In this document: piece after piece, positions 1-8,654 of the stretch
How positions within the stretch are numbered: the stretch's first letter is position 1
Layout: each line of letters opens with the position of its first letter
Source of the DNA: Pseudomonas sp. S04
GTDB taxonomy: Bacteria; Pseudomonadota; Gammaproteobacteria; Pseudomonadales; Pseudomonadaceae
NCBI RefSeq assembly: GCF_009834545.1
Contig: NZ_CP019427.1
Location: 4,780,001 to 4,844,000, forward strand
Direction of reading: 5' to 3'
Length of the DNA stretch: 64,000 nucleotides
The notes under the pieces: model-generated
Told to the model about the DNA's origin: nothing
The model's database searches: none
Seen by the model: only the letters and a program-made list of their open reading frames with translations
Translations under genes and position numbers: made by a program

Positions 1-486
1 AAGAACAAAGCCGTCGAGAAAGTGATCGTTGCCGGCCTGCCGAAGTCCCGCGCAGCCATGCACCTGGACACCGTGTTCAGCTTCTGCGACCGCGACCTGG
101 TCACGGTCTTCCCGGAAGTGGTGAATCAGATCGTTGCCTTCACCCTGCGACCTGACGAAAGCAAACAGGGCGGCATCGACATCCGCCGCGAGGAAACCAG
201 CTTCCTCGACACCGTGGCCAAGGCCCTCAACCTCAAGGCGTTGCGCGTGGTGGAAACCGGCGGCAACAGCTTCGCCGCCGAACGCGAGCAGTGGGACGAC
301 GGCAACAACGTGGTCGCCGTGGAGCCAGGCGTGGTCATCGGCTACGACCGCAACACCTACACCAACACCCTGCTGCGCAAGGCCGGGATCGAGGTCATCA
401 CCATCAGCGCCGGCGAGCTCGGTCGCGGCCGTGGCGGCGGCCACTGCATGACCTGCCCGATCATCCGCGACCCAATCGACTACTAA
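1..486 (+). CDS. arcA: Arginine deiminase, C-terminal part
   Basis: Arginine deiminase hydrolyses L-arginine to citrulline and ammonia, the first step of the fermentative arginine deiminase pathway in the cytoplasm. The frame is open from the first base, so the 5' end lies outside the window; about 161 of the roughly 415 usual residues are present. The tail carries [13 protein letters not shown], whose Cys is the nucleophile of guanidino-modifying enzymes, and the family stretch [10 protein letters not shown]. arcB follows 68 bases downstream, then arcC, on the same strand, the usual Pseudomonas order. The promoter expected upstream of arcD is not in view. Confidence 0.97.
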   Translation, partial: KNKAVEKVIVAGLPKSRAAMHLDTVFSFCDRDLVTVFPEVVNQIVAFTLRPDESKQGGIDIRREETSFLDTVAKALNLKALRVVETGGNSFAAEREQWDDGNNVVAVEPGVVIGYDRNTYTNTLLRKAGIEVITISAGELGRGRGGGHCMTCPIIRDPIDY

Positions 487-554
487 CCTATAAACCCTGG
501 CCGACACTTATCGAGTGCGGCCAGGGGGATAACCGAAACCCAAGGAGATCCAAA

Positions 555-1565
555 ATGGCTTTTAACATTCATAACCGCAATCTGCTGAGCCTGGAACACC
601 ACACCCCTCGCGAATTGCGTTATCTGCTCGACCTGTCCCGCGACCTCAAGCGCGCCAAGTACACCGGTACCGAGCAGCAGCACCTCAAAGGCAACAACAT
701 CGCGCTGATCTTCGAAAAAACCTCGACCCGCACCCGCTGCGCGTTCGAAGTGGCCGCTTATGATCAGGGCGCCAACGTCACCTATATCGACCCGAACTCC
801 TCGCAGATCGGCCACAAAGAAAGCATGAAGGACACCGCCCGCGTACTGGGGCGCATGTACGACGCCATCGAATACCGTGGCTTCAAACAGGAAATCGTCG
901 AAGAACTGGCGAAGTTCGCCGGCGTACCGGTGTTCAACGGCCTGACCGATGAATACCACCCGACCCAAATGATCGCCGACGTGCTGACCATGCGTGAACA
1001 CGCCGACAAGCCGATCCACGAGATCAGCTACGCCTACCTGGGCGACGCGCGCAACAACATGGGCAACTCGCTGCTGCTGGTCGGCGCCAAGCTGGGCATG
1101 GACGTACGCATCTGCGCACCCAAAGCCCTGTGGCCTCTCGACGACCTGGTGGCTCGCTGCAAAAAATACGCGGAAGAAAGTGGCGCCCGCATCACCCTGA
1201 CCGAAGACCCGAAAGCCGCGGTCAAGGGCGTGGACTTCATCCACACCGACGTCTGGGTATCGATGGGCGAGCCTGTCGAAGCCTGGGCCGAACGGATCCA
1301 GCAACTGCTGCCGTACCAGGTCAACGCCGAGCTGATGAAAGCCACCGGCAACCCACGCACCAAGTTCATGCACTGCCTGCCAGCCTTCCACAACAGCGAT
1401 ACCAAGATCGGCAAGCAGATTGCCGAGCAGTATCCGCACCTGGCCAATGGCATCGAAGTGACCGATGACGTGTTCGAGTCGCCAGCCTGCATCGCCTTCG
1501 AGCAAGCGGAAAACCGCATGCACACGATCAAGGCGATCCTGGTATCGACCCTGGCTGATCTGTAA
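555..1565 (+). CDS. arcB: Ornithine carbamoyltransferase, catabolic
   Basis: 336 residues. In the deiminase pathway it phosphorolyses citrulline to ornithine and carbamoyl phosphate. The carbamoyl phosphate motif STRTR (in [12 protein letters not shown]), the DEYHPTQ segment and the HCLP motif with its Cys (FMHCLPAF) are all intact, and the length is normal. The ATG at 555 follows a strong ribosome site (AAGGAG at 542-547). Its place between arcA and arcC supports the catabolic enzyme rather than biosynthetic ArgF, which is a different gene in pseudomonads; that distinction rests on context. Confidence 0.96.
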   Translation: MAFNIHNRNLLSLEHHTPRELRYLLDLSRDLKRAKYTGTEQQHLKGNNIALIFEKTSTRTRCAFEVAAYDQGANVTYIDPNSSQIGHKESMKDTARVLGRMYDAIEYRGFKQEIVEELAKFAGVPVFNGLTDEYHPTQMIADVLTMREHADKPIHEISYAYLGDARNNMGNSLLLVGAKLGMDVRICAPKALWPLDDLVARCKKYAEESGARITLTEDPKAAVKGVDFIHTDVWVSMGEPVEAWAERIQQLLPYQVNAELMKATGNPRTKFMHCLPAFHNSDTKIGKQIAEQYPHLANGIEVTDDVFESPACIAFEQAENRMHTIKAILVSTLADL

Positions 1566-1602
1566 CAGCTCACTCGGCTCCCACTGACTGGACACAGTCA
1601 AT

Positions 1603-1690
1603 GTGGGAGCTGGCTTGCCTGCGATGGCAGCACCCCGGTGCTTCTGACAGACCTTGGTGATGCTATCGCGAGCAAGCTCGCTCCTGCAGG
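1603..1690. repeat. REP pair between arcB and arcC
   Basis: Two facing copies of the roughly 20-bp palindromic unit, GTGGGAGCTGGCTTGCCTGCGAT and, inverted, ATCGCGAGCAAGCTCGCTCCTG, separated by about 40 bases. This is the convergent arrangement usual for Pseudomonas REP pairs. It occupies most of the arcB-arcC spacer, so any arcBC read-through RNA would carry a long hairpin here. Confidence 0.85.
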
Positions 1691-1733
1691 GGACCGCGTA
1701 CCGGCTTATATCTCTTCGAAGAAGGACTGCATT

Positions 1734-2663
1734 ATGCGTATCGTCGTTGCTCTGGGCGGTAACGCCCTCCTACGTCGTGGTGAACCCATGACAGCAGACA
1801 ATCAACGCGCCAACATCCGGATCGCCACCGAACAGATCGCCAAGATCCACCCCGGCAATCAACTGGTGATCGCTCACGGTAATGGCCCGCAAGTCGGCCT
1901 GCTGTCGCTGCAGGCAGCCGCCTACACCTCCGTTTCCCCCTACCCGCTGGACGTGCTCGGTGCCGAAACCGAAGGCATGATCGGCTACATCATCGAACAG
2001 GAACTGGGCAATCTGCTGGACTTCGAGGTGCCGTTCGCAACCCTGTTGACCCAGGTTGAAGTCGACGCCAACGACCCGGCGTTCAAGAACCCGACCAAGC
2101 CGATCGGCCCGGTCTACAGCAAGGCTGAAGCCCAAGCGCTGGCGGCGGAAAAAGGCTGGGCAATCGCCCCCGATGGCGACAAGTTCCGCCGCGTGGTGGC
2201 CAGCCCGAAACCCAAGCGTATTTTCGAAATCCGCCCGATCAAGTGGTTGCTGGAAAAGGGCAGCATCGTGATCTGCGCCGGGGGTGGCGGGATCCCGACC
2301 ATGTACGACGAGAACCACAAGCTCAAGGGCATCGAAGCGGTGATCGACAAGGACCTGTGCTCGGCGCTGCTGGCCGAACAGCTGGAAGGTGACTTGCTGG
2401 TGATTGCCACCGACGTCAGCGCGGCGTTCATCGACTTCGGCAAGCCCACCCAGAAAGCCATCGCCCAGGCGCACCCCGACGAAATGGAAAAACTCGGCTT
2501 CGCCGCTGGCTCCATGGGGCCGAAAGTCCAGGCCGCCTGCGACTTCGCGCGCAACACTGGAAAAGTCGCGGTGATCGGTTCACTCTCGGACATCGAAGCG
2601 ATCGTCCAGGGCAAGGCCGGCACCCGAATCAGCACGTCCAAACCTGGCATTACTTACCTGTAA
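1734..2663 (+). CDS. arcC: Carbamate kinase
   Basis: 309 residues. It transfers the phosphate of carbamoyl phosphate to ADP, giving ATP, ammonia and CO2, the energy-yielding last step of the deiminase pathway. It opens with the amino-acid-kinase signature [13 protein letters not shown] and has the HGNGPQVG and ICAGGGGIP loops. The frame is open further upstream, but the ATG at 1734 is preceded by GAAGAAGGA and starts at the conserved N-terminus, so the upstream extension, which runs through the REP pair, is not coding. Length is normal for the family. Confidence 0.96.
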   Translation: MRIVVALGGNALLRRGEPMTADNQRANIRIATEQIAKIHPGNQLVIAHGNGPQVGLLSLQAAAYTSVSPYPLDVLGAETEGMIGYIIEQELGNLLDFEVPFATLLTQVEVDANDPAFKNPTKPIGPVYSKAEAQALAAEKGWAIAPDGDKFRRVVASPKPKRIFEIRPIKWLLEKGSIVICAGGGGIPTMYDENHKLKGIEAVIDKDLCSALLAEQLEGDLLVIATDVSAAFIDFGKPTQKAIAQAHPDEMEKLGFAAGSMGPKVQAACDFARNTGKVAVIGSLSDIEAIVQGKAGTRISTSKPGITYL

Positions 2664-2675
2664 GGAGAGACGTCT

Positions 2676-3038
2676 ATGGCAAAGTTTGAGCCAGGTCATT
2701 TGCACATCGAGCGTCATGCACTGACCCCGGATGATGTCAGCTACAACGTGCACCTCGACTACCAAGTCAGCAAGAGCCCCAAGGGCGACAAGGGCATCCA
2801 GTTCACCATGCATGGCAACATTCAGGGCAAGGACATGAGCGAGACGTTCTTCCTGCCCAAGGAGGAGGCCTACAACTTTGCCAACAACGTGACGAAGATC
2901 GCCGAGAAGTACGGCATTCCAAAGACCCACAGCCAGATCGGCTCGGTGCACAAGCATTACGACCTGATGTTTGAAGACATCCGGGTGCAACTGAACATGA
3001 AATCCGGCGACCCGGTGAATATCGAACACTTCGAGTAA
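2676..3038 (+). CDS. Small uncharacterised protein, DUF5064 type
   Basis: 120 residues beginning MAKFEPGHLHIERHAL. It starts 12 bases after arcC behind TAAGGAGAGACGTCT, so it is probably translated from the arc transcript. No signal peptide, membrane span or catalytic motif is visible; the chain is hydrophilic with alternating strand-like stretches and reads as a small cytoplasmic protein. I recall Pseudomonas proteins of this appearance annotated as DUF5064, but that name was not checked. Function unknown; a link to arginine fermentation is inferred from position only. Confidence 0.8.
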   Translation: MAKFEPGHLHIERHALTPDDVSYNVHLDYQVSKSPKGDKGIQFTMHGNIQGKDMSETFFLPKEEAYNFANNVTKIAEKYGIPKTHSQIGSVHKHYDLMFEDIRVQLNMKSGDPVNIEHFE

Positions 3039-3040
3039 TC

Positions 3041-3100
3041 CCATCCCGCTCGCGATGGCGCGCTGTCGACTGACACAGCGCTATCGCGAGCAGGCTTTCA
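3041..3100. repeat. REP-like palindrome
   Basis: CTCGCGATGGCGCGCTGT faces ACAGCGCTATCGCGAG across a 6-base loop, a compact and partly degraded REP pair. It fills the gap between the arc cluster and the next gene and could end or stabilise the upstream transcript. Confidence 0.65.
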
Positions 3101-3161
3101 CCATTCGCCCGCCCCAAGGCATACTTGCCCCCCTCCGCACCTCAGAACCAACAAACGCCCC

Positions 3162-4670
3162 ATGCGTATCCACGTCAGTTTCATCGACCGCGTCGGCATC
3201 ACCCAGGAAGTCCTGGCCTTGCTCGGTGGGCGCAACCTCAACCTGGATGCGGTGGAAATGGTCCCGCCGAACGTCTACATCGACGCCCCGACCTTGAGCC
3301 CGCAAGTGCTCGAAGAACTGCGCGATGCCTTGTTCAGCGTACGTGGTGTGCAAGCGGTGACCGTGGTCGACATCCTTCCCGGACAACGCCGCCACCTGCA
3401 ATTGGATGCCCTGCTGGCCGCCATGACCGACCCGGTGCTGGCCCTCGACAGTGCCGGCACCATTCTGTTGGCCAACCCGGCGTTGATCGCCCTGTACGGC
3501 CGCGAACCGGCCGGGGAAAACGTCGCCGAACTGTTTGCCGACCCAGCCCTGCTGGAAACCTTGCTGGAGCACGGGTTTCGCTTGCCGCTGCGGGAAATCA
3601 CGGTCAACGGCCAGACCTTGTTGCTGGGCGCCACGCCGATCACCGACGCTGGCGCCCTGCTGACCCTGTATCCACCCAACCGGATCGGCGAACAGCTCTC
3701 GGCACTGCATCACGATCACGCCGAAGGTTTTGATGCCTTGCTCGGCGAGTCGCCGGCGATCCGCACACTCAAGGCCCGTGCGCAGCGGGTAGCCGCCCTC
3801 GACGCGCCACTGTTGATCCAGGGTGAAACCGGCACCGGCAAGGAACTGGTGGCCCGCGCCTGCCATGCCATCAGCGCCCGCCACAGCGCGCCGTTCCTGG
3901 CGTTGAACTGTGCGGCCTTGCCGGAAAACCTCGCCGAAAGCGAACTGTTCGGCTACGCCCCCGGTGCCTTTACCGGCGCCCAGCGCGGTGGTAAGCCGGG
4001 GCTGATGGAACTGGCCAACCAGGGCACGGTGTTTCTCGACGAGATTGGCGAGATGTCGCCGTATCTGCAGGCCAAGCTCCTGCGGTTTCTCAACGATGGC
4101 AGCTTTCGCCGGGTGGGCGGGGACCGTGAGGTCAAGGTCAACGTGCGGATCCTCAGCGCGACCCACCGCGACCTGGAGAAGATGGTCAGCGAGGGGACCT
4201 TTCGCGAAGACCTGTTCTACCGCCTCAATGTGCTCAACGTCGAAGTCCCGCCATTGCGCGAGCGCGGCCAGGACATTCTGCTGCTGGCTCGCTACTTCAT
4301 GCAGCAGGCCTGTGCGCAGATCCAGCGTCCGGTCTGCCGCCTGGCGCCAGGCACCTACCCGGCCCTGCTCGGCAATCGTTGGCCAGGGAATGTGCGCCAG
4401 TTGCAGAACGTGATCTTCCGCGCCGCGGCCATTTGCGAAAGCAGCCTGGTGGACATCGGCGACCTGGACATCGCCGGCACCTCGGTGGCGCGCCAGAGCG
4501 ACAGCGAGGTCGACAGCCTGGAGCAGGCCATGGAAAGCTTCGAGAAATGCCTGCTGGAAAAGCTCTACGTCAACTATCCCTCGACCCGCCAACTGGCCAG
4601 CCGCCTGCAGACCTCCCACACCGCCATCGCCCATCGGCTGCGCAAGTACGGGATTCCCGGCAAGGCCTGA
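3162..4670 (+). CDS. gcsR: TyrR-like sigma-54 activator of the glycine cleavage operon
   Basis: 502 residues. An ACT-type domain (about 1-75), a PAS-like domain (about 80-190), then a sigma-54 AAA+ domain with Walker A GETGTGKE at 221-228, the sigma-54 contact loop GAFTGA at 268-273 and Walker B FLDE near 291. A TyrR-type helix-turn-helix ends the protein (STRQLASRLQTSHTAIAHRL). In P. aeruginosa the equivalent protein GcsR activates gcvH2-gcvP2-glyA2-sdaA-gcvT2. Here the same operon lies downstream on the same strand, with three matching operator sites and a -24/-12 promoter. The paralogue PhhR has the same architecture; the context favours GcsR. Confidence 0.88.
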   Translation: MRIHVSFIDRVGITQEVLALLGGRNLNLDAVEMVPPNVYIDAPTLSPQVLEELRDALFSVRGVQAVTVVDILPGQRRHLQLDALLAAMTDPVLALDSAGTILLANPALIALYGREPAGENVAELFADPALLETLLEHGFRLPLREITVNGQTLLLGATPITDAGALLTLYPPNRIGEQLSALHHDHAEGFDALLGESPAIRTLKARAQRVAALDAPLLIQGETGTGKELVARACHAISARHSAPFLALNCAALPENLAESELFGYAPGAFTGAQRGGKPGLMELANQGTVFLDEIGEMSPYLQAKLLRFLNDGSFRRVGGDREVKVNVRILSATHRDLEKMVSEGTFREDLFYRLNVLNVEVPPLRERGQDILLLARYFMQQACAQIQRPVCRLAPGTYPALLGNRWPGNVRQLQNVIFRAAAICESSLVDIGDLDIAGTSVARQSDSEVDSLEQAMESFEKCLLEKLYVNYPSTRQLASRLQTSHTAIAHRLRKYGIPGKA

Positions 4671-4781
4671 ATACAACTCCTTATCTGAACTGCCGCAAAT
4701 GTTGGACTGCCTCATCGCGGCATAGGTATCTACACCACTGTGGTGCGACGTTGCACCTGTGGGCCGTCAGGGATGTTGGAT

Positions 4782-5381
4782 TAGACCGCGTGCATATCCA
4801 TTTTTGCGGTAACGGCCTCCTATGGTTCCGCCTGACGGCGGCTCACTTTTGAACAGCGCAAAAGTAAGCAAAACGCTCATACCCCACCACTCGGTGCCTC
4901 GCTTAGGCTCGGCATGCCCGTACTCCGATATTGATTTGGGGGGCCGCCGCAATGGGCCCTCCCTGGCCCAGTGCGGCTAAACCGGCGTCCTGCCGGTTTA
5001 CCCCCCAAATCAACATCGAAGTACGGCCAGCGTGGTTAACGGGGCGCCCAGGATCAAAAACAAAGCGAGGCGGCCTAAAAGCCGACCTGATCGCTAGGGC
5101 ATGCGCGGTGTAGCTTCTACTTCCTAAGACGCTGACGAAGTCAGCCATCTTTTGATCTGGCTTTTGCTTTTGCTTTCGCTTTGGCTTTGGCTTTGGCTTT
5201 GGCTTTTGATCCTGGGCGCCCCGTTAACCACGCTGGCCGAACGCAGGCTTGAAGCCGTGGGTAACCCGGCAGGACGCCGGGTTAGCCGCCCCGCGCCATG
5301 GATGGCGCGTGGCGGCGGCCCACGGATTCAAGCCGGAGTGAGGGAACACCGAGCCTAAGCGAGGTGCCGAGTGGTGGGGAA
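4782..5381. repeat. Large nested palindromic repeat, left part
   Basis: Concentric inverted repeats. The outer arm at 4782-4880 returns inverted at 8356-8454. A 31-bp arm at 4882-4912 returns at 5349-5379 with two mismatches. A 24-bp arm at 4920-4943 returns at 5001-5024 with two mismatches. A perfect 35-bp arm at 5025-5059 returns at 5204-5238. Between the last pair sits a hexamer array. No credible gene lies inside; the short open frames are by-products of the palindromes. Without the insertion sequences the element would be about 700 bp. Fluorescent pseudomonads carry dispersed repeats of this general kind; I cannot name the family. Confidence 0.75.
5159..5206. repeat. Tandem hexamer array
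   Basis: Eight head-to-tail hexamers of the form NGCTTT (GGCTTT, TGCTTT, TGCTTT, CGCTTT, then four GGCTTT). The array sits inside the 35-bp inverted repeat 5025-5059/5204-5238 and overlaps its right arm by three bases. It marks the asymmetric core of the palindromic element. Confidence 0.85.
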
Positions 5382-5418
5382 TGTACGGGACAACCACATG
5401 GGTTACAAAAAAGTACCT

Positions 5419-6312
5419 TTACATAGGTAACACTTTTATCGACACGTACCCGTTCTTTGCCTCTCTAGCATAGACCCGGCCTAGGATTACCGGACCGAAT
5501 ATCACCTCCCACACATCATCACTGATCATCTCCATTCCAATGGTCTGATGCTTAAGCACATTGGCGATATAAATCCGCAGACCTGCTCGATTAATGATTC
5601 CATTACTATCAGCCAGGTAACACTCCACGTGGCTCGCATACCCCATTTCAGGCAACTTTTCCGGGTAAGTCCGAGTCGAGGGTGAATAGCAGGAAGCAGG
5701 CGTTTTCTGGTCAAGCGCCTCGTGCCCCCGCTCATAATTGTAGTGCTGCATAAAGCGGTCAAACTGTCTCTGCTGAGCCTCCCAAGGAATGGCGGGCGGT
5801 TGAGGCAAGGTACTTTTCAGCGTTCGGTGCATGCGTTCGTGACGCCCATTCTGGTCCGGACGGCCAGGCTCAATTCGCTCAGGAATAATCCCTAGTCGCA
5901 GCCACCATATCGACAGCTGCGACAGCCCGGCACGGCCGGTACTGGCAAATGGCACACCATTGTCAGTCCGAATACGCTCCGGCAACCCGTACTCGCGGAA
6001 AACTCGCTCAAAGGTCTGTTGGGTCTCCTTCAGATTGGTACTGGACATACTCTGGCAGGCCAGTAGAAAACGGCTGGCGTGATCCATGATCGTCAGTGGA
6101 TAGCACCAAACTCCGGCGCCCGTCAGAAACTGGCCCTTGTAGTCCGCGCTAAAGAGCTGATTAGGTATTTCTGCCTTGCTCAAAGGTTTGGGATAGACCG
6201 CGACACGCCGTCGTACACGCTGCGGCGTAATTAAGTCGGCTGCTTTAAGGATGTTGTAGATGGTCGTTTTTGACGGCGGATCCTGATCGGGAAAGCGCTT
6301 GAGCACCCCCGG
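5419..6312 (-). pseudogene. IS481-family transposase, C-terminal fragment
   Basis: About 297 residues holding the whole catalytic core: first Asp in FSADYKGQF, second in RTDNGVPFA, and the Glu in NGRHERMHRTLK, followed by the IS481 C-terminal part. The N-terminal helix-turn-helix portion lies about 1.65 kb away at 7965-8261, beyond the inserted IS3 element. An internal ATG (6306) opens the frame, but the fragment lacks its DNA-binding part and is presumably inactive. Confidence 0.88.
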
Positions 6313-6376
6313 TGTCAGGGTAGTTGTCGTGTCCTCCGCTTTTTAAAAGTATTCCGGGGGCGGCAAGAGTAAGGTC

Positions 6377-6877
6377 ATGCCTTTCTATTCAGAAGAACGC
6401 AAAGCTGCGTTGTTGAAAATGATGCTTCCGCCCCTGAGCCTTTCAGCGTCGGAGGTCGCGCGCCGTGAAGGTTGTAGCGACATGTCTCTTCATTATTGGC
6501 GTAAGCAAGCTGCTGCCAGAGGTTCCCAGTTGTCCGAAAACAAGCAGTCGCCTGAAAATTGGTCTGCCGAATCCAAGCTCATGGCAGTCATCGAATCATC
6601 AGCTTTGTCGGAGCTGGAGCTGAGTGAGTATTGCCGTCGCAACGGTATTTTCCCTGAGCAAATTGATGGCTGGCGCAAAGCTTTCATTGCCAACAGTACT
6701 AATCATTCAGCGCTGAAAAAAGGAATCGCTGGGGAGACCAAGGAGGATAAAAAGCGGATTCGGGAACTGGAGCGCGAGCTGCGCCGAAAGGATGCAGCAC
6801 TGGCTGAAACAGTCGCATTGCTGGTGCTGCGAAAAAAGCTCAATGCCTACTGGGGGAGCGACGACGAGGTCAATTGA
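6377..6877 (+). CDS. IS3-family transposase OrfA
   Basis: 166 residues. A helix-turn-helix near the N-terminus (SASEVARREGCSDMSLHYW) binds the IS ends, a second helix-turn-helix-like stretch follows (SELELSEYCRRNGIFPEQID), and the end is a charged leucine-zipper-like helix (RIRELERELRRKDAALAETVALL) typical of OrfA oligomerisation. Its stop overlaps the first codon of orfB (TTGA), so OrfB may be made by coupled re-initiation or by frameshifting to an OrfAB fusion; I saw no clear slippery run. Intact. Confidence 0.9.
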   Translation: MPFYSEERKAALLKMMLPPLSLSASEVARREGCSDMSLHYWRKQAAARGSQLSENKQSPENWSAESKLMAVIESSALSELELSEYCRRNGIFPEQIDGWRKAFIANSTNHSALKKGIAGETKEDKKRIRELERELRRKDAALAETVALLVLRKKLNAYWGSDDEVN

Positions 6878-7929
6878 CCTTGTTGCCAGAACGGCATCTT
6901 CTCGTCGACTGGCTCAACGAAGCCATCACGGCGGGCGCCCGCAGGGCGCCTGCGTGTCTAGAAGTCGGTATTTCGCTACGCACGCTACAGCGCTGGAGCC
7001 TGCCCGAAGCAATGTTGGCAGATGGGCGCACCACGACGGTGAGGCCAGTGCCGAGTAACGCCCTGAGTGATCTTGAGCGCCAAGCTATCCTGGTCTTGTG
7101 CAACAGCAAGGCCTACGCACATCTGCCACCGAGCCAGATCGTGCCACGGCTCGCTGACGAGGGACGTTACATGGCATCGGAGGCAACCTTTTACCGAGTG
7201 CTGCATGCGGCAGATCAGCAGCATCATCGTTCCCGCGCCAAACGCCCGCATCGCCATGAAGCACCCACCACTTACGCGGCGACAGCCGCCAATCAGGTGT
7301 GGTCTTGGGATATTACGTACCTGCCGTCGCCGGTTCGTGGGAAGTTTTACTACCTCTATTTGATCGAGGATATCTACAGCCGAAAGGCCGTGGGCTGGGA
7401 AGTTTACGAGGCAGAAAGCGGTGAAAAAGCAGCCGTCCTACTGCAACGAAGTGTCACTCGAGAGAAGTGCTGGCGTCAGCCGCTGGTGCTTCACTCGGAC
7501 AATGGCGCACCGATGAAATCGGTGACGTTACTGACCAAGATGTACGACCTGGGTATCACGCCATCGAGAGGAAGACCTCGGGTAAGCAACGACAATCCTT
7601 ACTCGGAGTCGCTGTTTAGAACGCTGAAGTACTGCCCGCAGTGGCCGCAGGATGGATTTAGCAGCCTGGATGACGCGCGTATCTGGGTGAGGAATTTTAT
7701 GGCCTGGTACAACACCGAGCATCGTCATAGCCGAATCCGCTTCGTGACACCCGCCCAGCGCCACGAGGGAAATGACCGGGAAATCTTGGCCCGGAGGGCG
7801 GCAATCTATGGGCAAGCGAGAGAAAAAAGGCCTGAAAGATGGTCAGGTGAGACACGCAACTGGAACCCAATCGGGACGGTGTATCTCAACCCCGAAAGGG
7901 AGCTGACAGTTGTCGTGAAGGTCGCCTAG
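6874..7929 (+). CDS. IS3-family transposase OrfB (DDE integrase)
   Basis: About 351 residues with all three catalytic acids of the rve fold: Asp in WSWDITYLPS, Asp in LHSDNGAPMKS and Glu in NDNPYSESLFRTLK. The start is taken as the TTG at 6874, overlapping the orfA stop; no ATG precedes the conserved region, so the natural product may be an OrfAB fusion. With both frames open and the ends present, this IS could still be active. Confidence 0.9.
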   Translation: MTLLPERHLLVDWLNEAITAGARRAPACLEVGISLRTLQRWSLPEAMLADGRTTTVRPVPSNALSDLERQAILVLCNSKAYAHLPPSQIVPRLADEGRYMASEATFYRVLHAADQQHHRSRAKRPHRHEAPTTYAATAANQVWSWDITYLPSPVRGKFYYLYLIEDIYSRKAVGWEVYEAESGEKAAVLLQRSVTREKCWRQPLVLHSDNGAPMKSVTLLTKMYDLGITPSRGRPRVSNDNPYSESLFRTLKYCPQWPQDGFSSLDDARIWVRNFMAWYNTEHRHSRIRFVTPAQRHEGNDREILARRAAIYGQAREKRPERWSGETRNWNPIGTVYLNPERELTVVVKVA

Positions 7930-7964
7930 CAAGACGGGCGACACGACAACTACCTTGAAAAACG

Positions 7965-8261
7965 CCGGAGCAAGTCATTTTGGATCTTCTTAGGCCCTGG
8001 AGTTGTTTCTCCGATAGACCGAAGCTCGATGATTGCCTGCCTAACAGCGACAGGCACCACGTAGCTCTGGTTGTGCCGACAACGGCTGCGTTCCTCAAGC
8101 CCACTAGGCCCTTCAGCTTTGTATCGCTCGACCCATTTATAGCCAGTCTTTCGACTGATCTCGTAGTCACTGCACAGCTTGCTGAAGGTGTGTTTGTCCG
8201 CCAGATAGGCAGCGATGAACATCACTTTTCGATCCATAGGTTTCAGCTCTCTCCAGGGCAT
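7965..8261 (-). pseudogene. IS481-family transposase, N-terminal fragment
   Basis: Begins MPWRELKPMDRK and contains the helix-turn-helix TFSKLCSDYEISRKTGYKW followed by GPKKIQNDLLRR, the usual IS481 N-terminus. The frame runs into the IS3 right end and stops at 7950. Its last residues (LLRRF) correspond to VLKRF at the start of the C-terminal fragment, with different codons, so the halves overlap by about five residues and do not rejoin in frame. Confidence 0.85.
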
Positions 8262-8355
8262 GGTCAGATCCTCGCGAAATCGACCCTGCCAGTTAATAAC
8301 TGTTACCTATGTGCTTGAACTGATTTGTAACCCATGTGGGTGAGTCATACCGGAA

Positions 8356-8454
8356 AGAGCGTTTTGCTTACTTTTGCGCTGTTCAAAAGTGAGCCGCCGT
8401 CAGGCGGAACCATAGGAGGCCGTTACCGCAAGAATGGATATGTACTCGGTCTTA
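8356..8454. repeat. Large palindromic repeat, right arm
   Basis: Inverted copy of 4782-4880, nearly identical over about 95 bases (for example AGTGAGCCGCCGTCAGGCGG against its complement at 4834-4853). It completes the palindromic element broken by the IS481 insertion. Confidence 0.8.
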
Positions 8455-8464
8455 TACCTATGCT

Positions 8465-8543
8465 CATCGCGGGCAAGCCCACCCCCACAGTGATTGAACC
8501 CCTGCATACACCCACCAGGGTGGGAGCGGGCTTGCCCGCGATG
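8465..8543. repeat. REP pair
   Basis: CATCGCGGGCAAGCCC faces GGGCTTGCCCGCGATG with GTGGGAGC next to the second copy. It is the GGGC-type variant of the REP unit and lies just outside the palindromic element, upstream of the gcv control region. Confidence 0.85.
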
Positions 8544-8635
8544 GACGCAAGGACACCGCGTTGAATCAAGCTTGGCGTGTCATCGATGGCAACCATTGCC
8601 CCCATAGATCACCTACCGCAAAAGCGACCTCCACC

Positions 8636-8653
8636 TGTACTGAAAGCGCTACA
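8636..8653 (+). promoter_or_regulatory. Probable GcsR binding site 1
   Basis: TGTACTGAAAGCGCTACA. Its outer bases fit the 18-bp GcsR consensus I recall from P. aeruginosa (TGTAACG-N4-CGTTCCG) and are symmetric with site 3. It ends two bases before site 2. It is the weakest match of the three. Confidence 0.5.
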
Positions 8654-8654
8654 G

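Larger units (their letters stand above)
6313..7964 (+). mobile_element. IS3-family insertion sequence nested in the IS481 element
   Basis: The inverted ends share GGTAGTTGTCGTGTC: left TGTCAGGGTAGTTGTCGTG at 6313, right (inverted) TTTCAAGGTAGTTGTCGTG ending at 7960. A CCGG on each side (6309-6312 and 7965-7968) may be the target duplication, which puts the right border at 7964; the alternative is 7960. It encodes overlapping orfA and orfB, both intact, in the usual IS3 arrangement. Confidence 0.82.
5382..8351 (-). mobile_element. IS481-family insertion sequence, interrupted by an IS3-family element
   Basis: Ends deduced from imperfect inverted termini: left TGTACGGGACAACCACATGG; right, read inward, GGTATGACTCACCCACATGG. 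Both continue GTTACAAA and share a second block CATAGGTAACA. A GGAA direct repeat flanks the element (5378-5381 and 8352-8355), a plausible target duplication. Removing the IS rejoins the palindromic repeat as GTGGGGAAAGAGCG, close to GTGGGGTATGAGCG of the opposite arm. Without the inner IS it would be about 1.3 kb, normal for IS481. It carries a single transposase gene, on the minus strand, split in two. Confidence 0.8.

Noticed and set aside
3081..4715. Minus-strand frame of 544 codons opposite gcsR
   Set aside because: Composition is typical of antisense shadow frames, no family is recognisable, and it would overlap a clear sigma-54 activator.
5159..5206. Hexamer array considered as a CRISPR or minisatellite protein repeat
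   Set aside because: Six-base units with no spacers, and no frame of a real gene passes through.
8334..8564. Open frame of 76 codons in the palindromic repeat and REP pair
   Set aside because: Its translation comes from the repeat arm, and a similar frame appears on the left arm; repeat sequence, not a gene.
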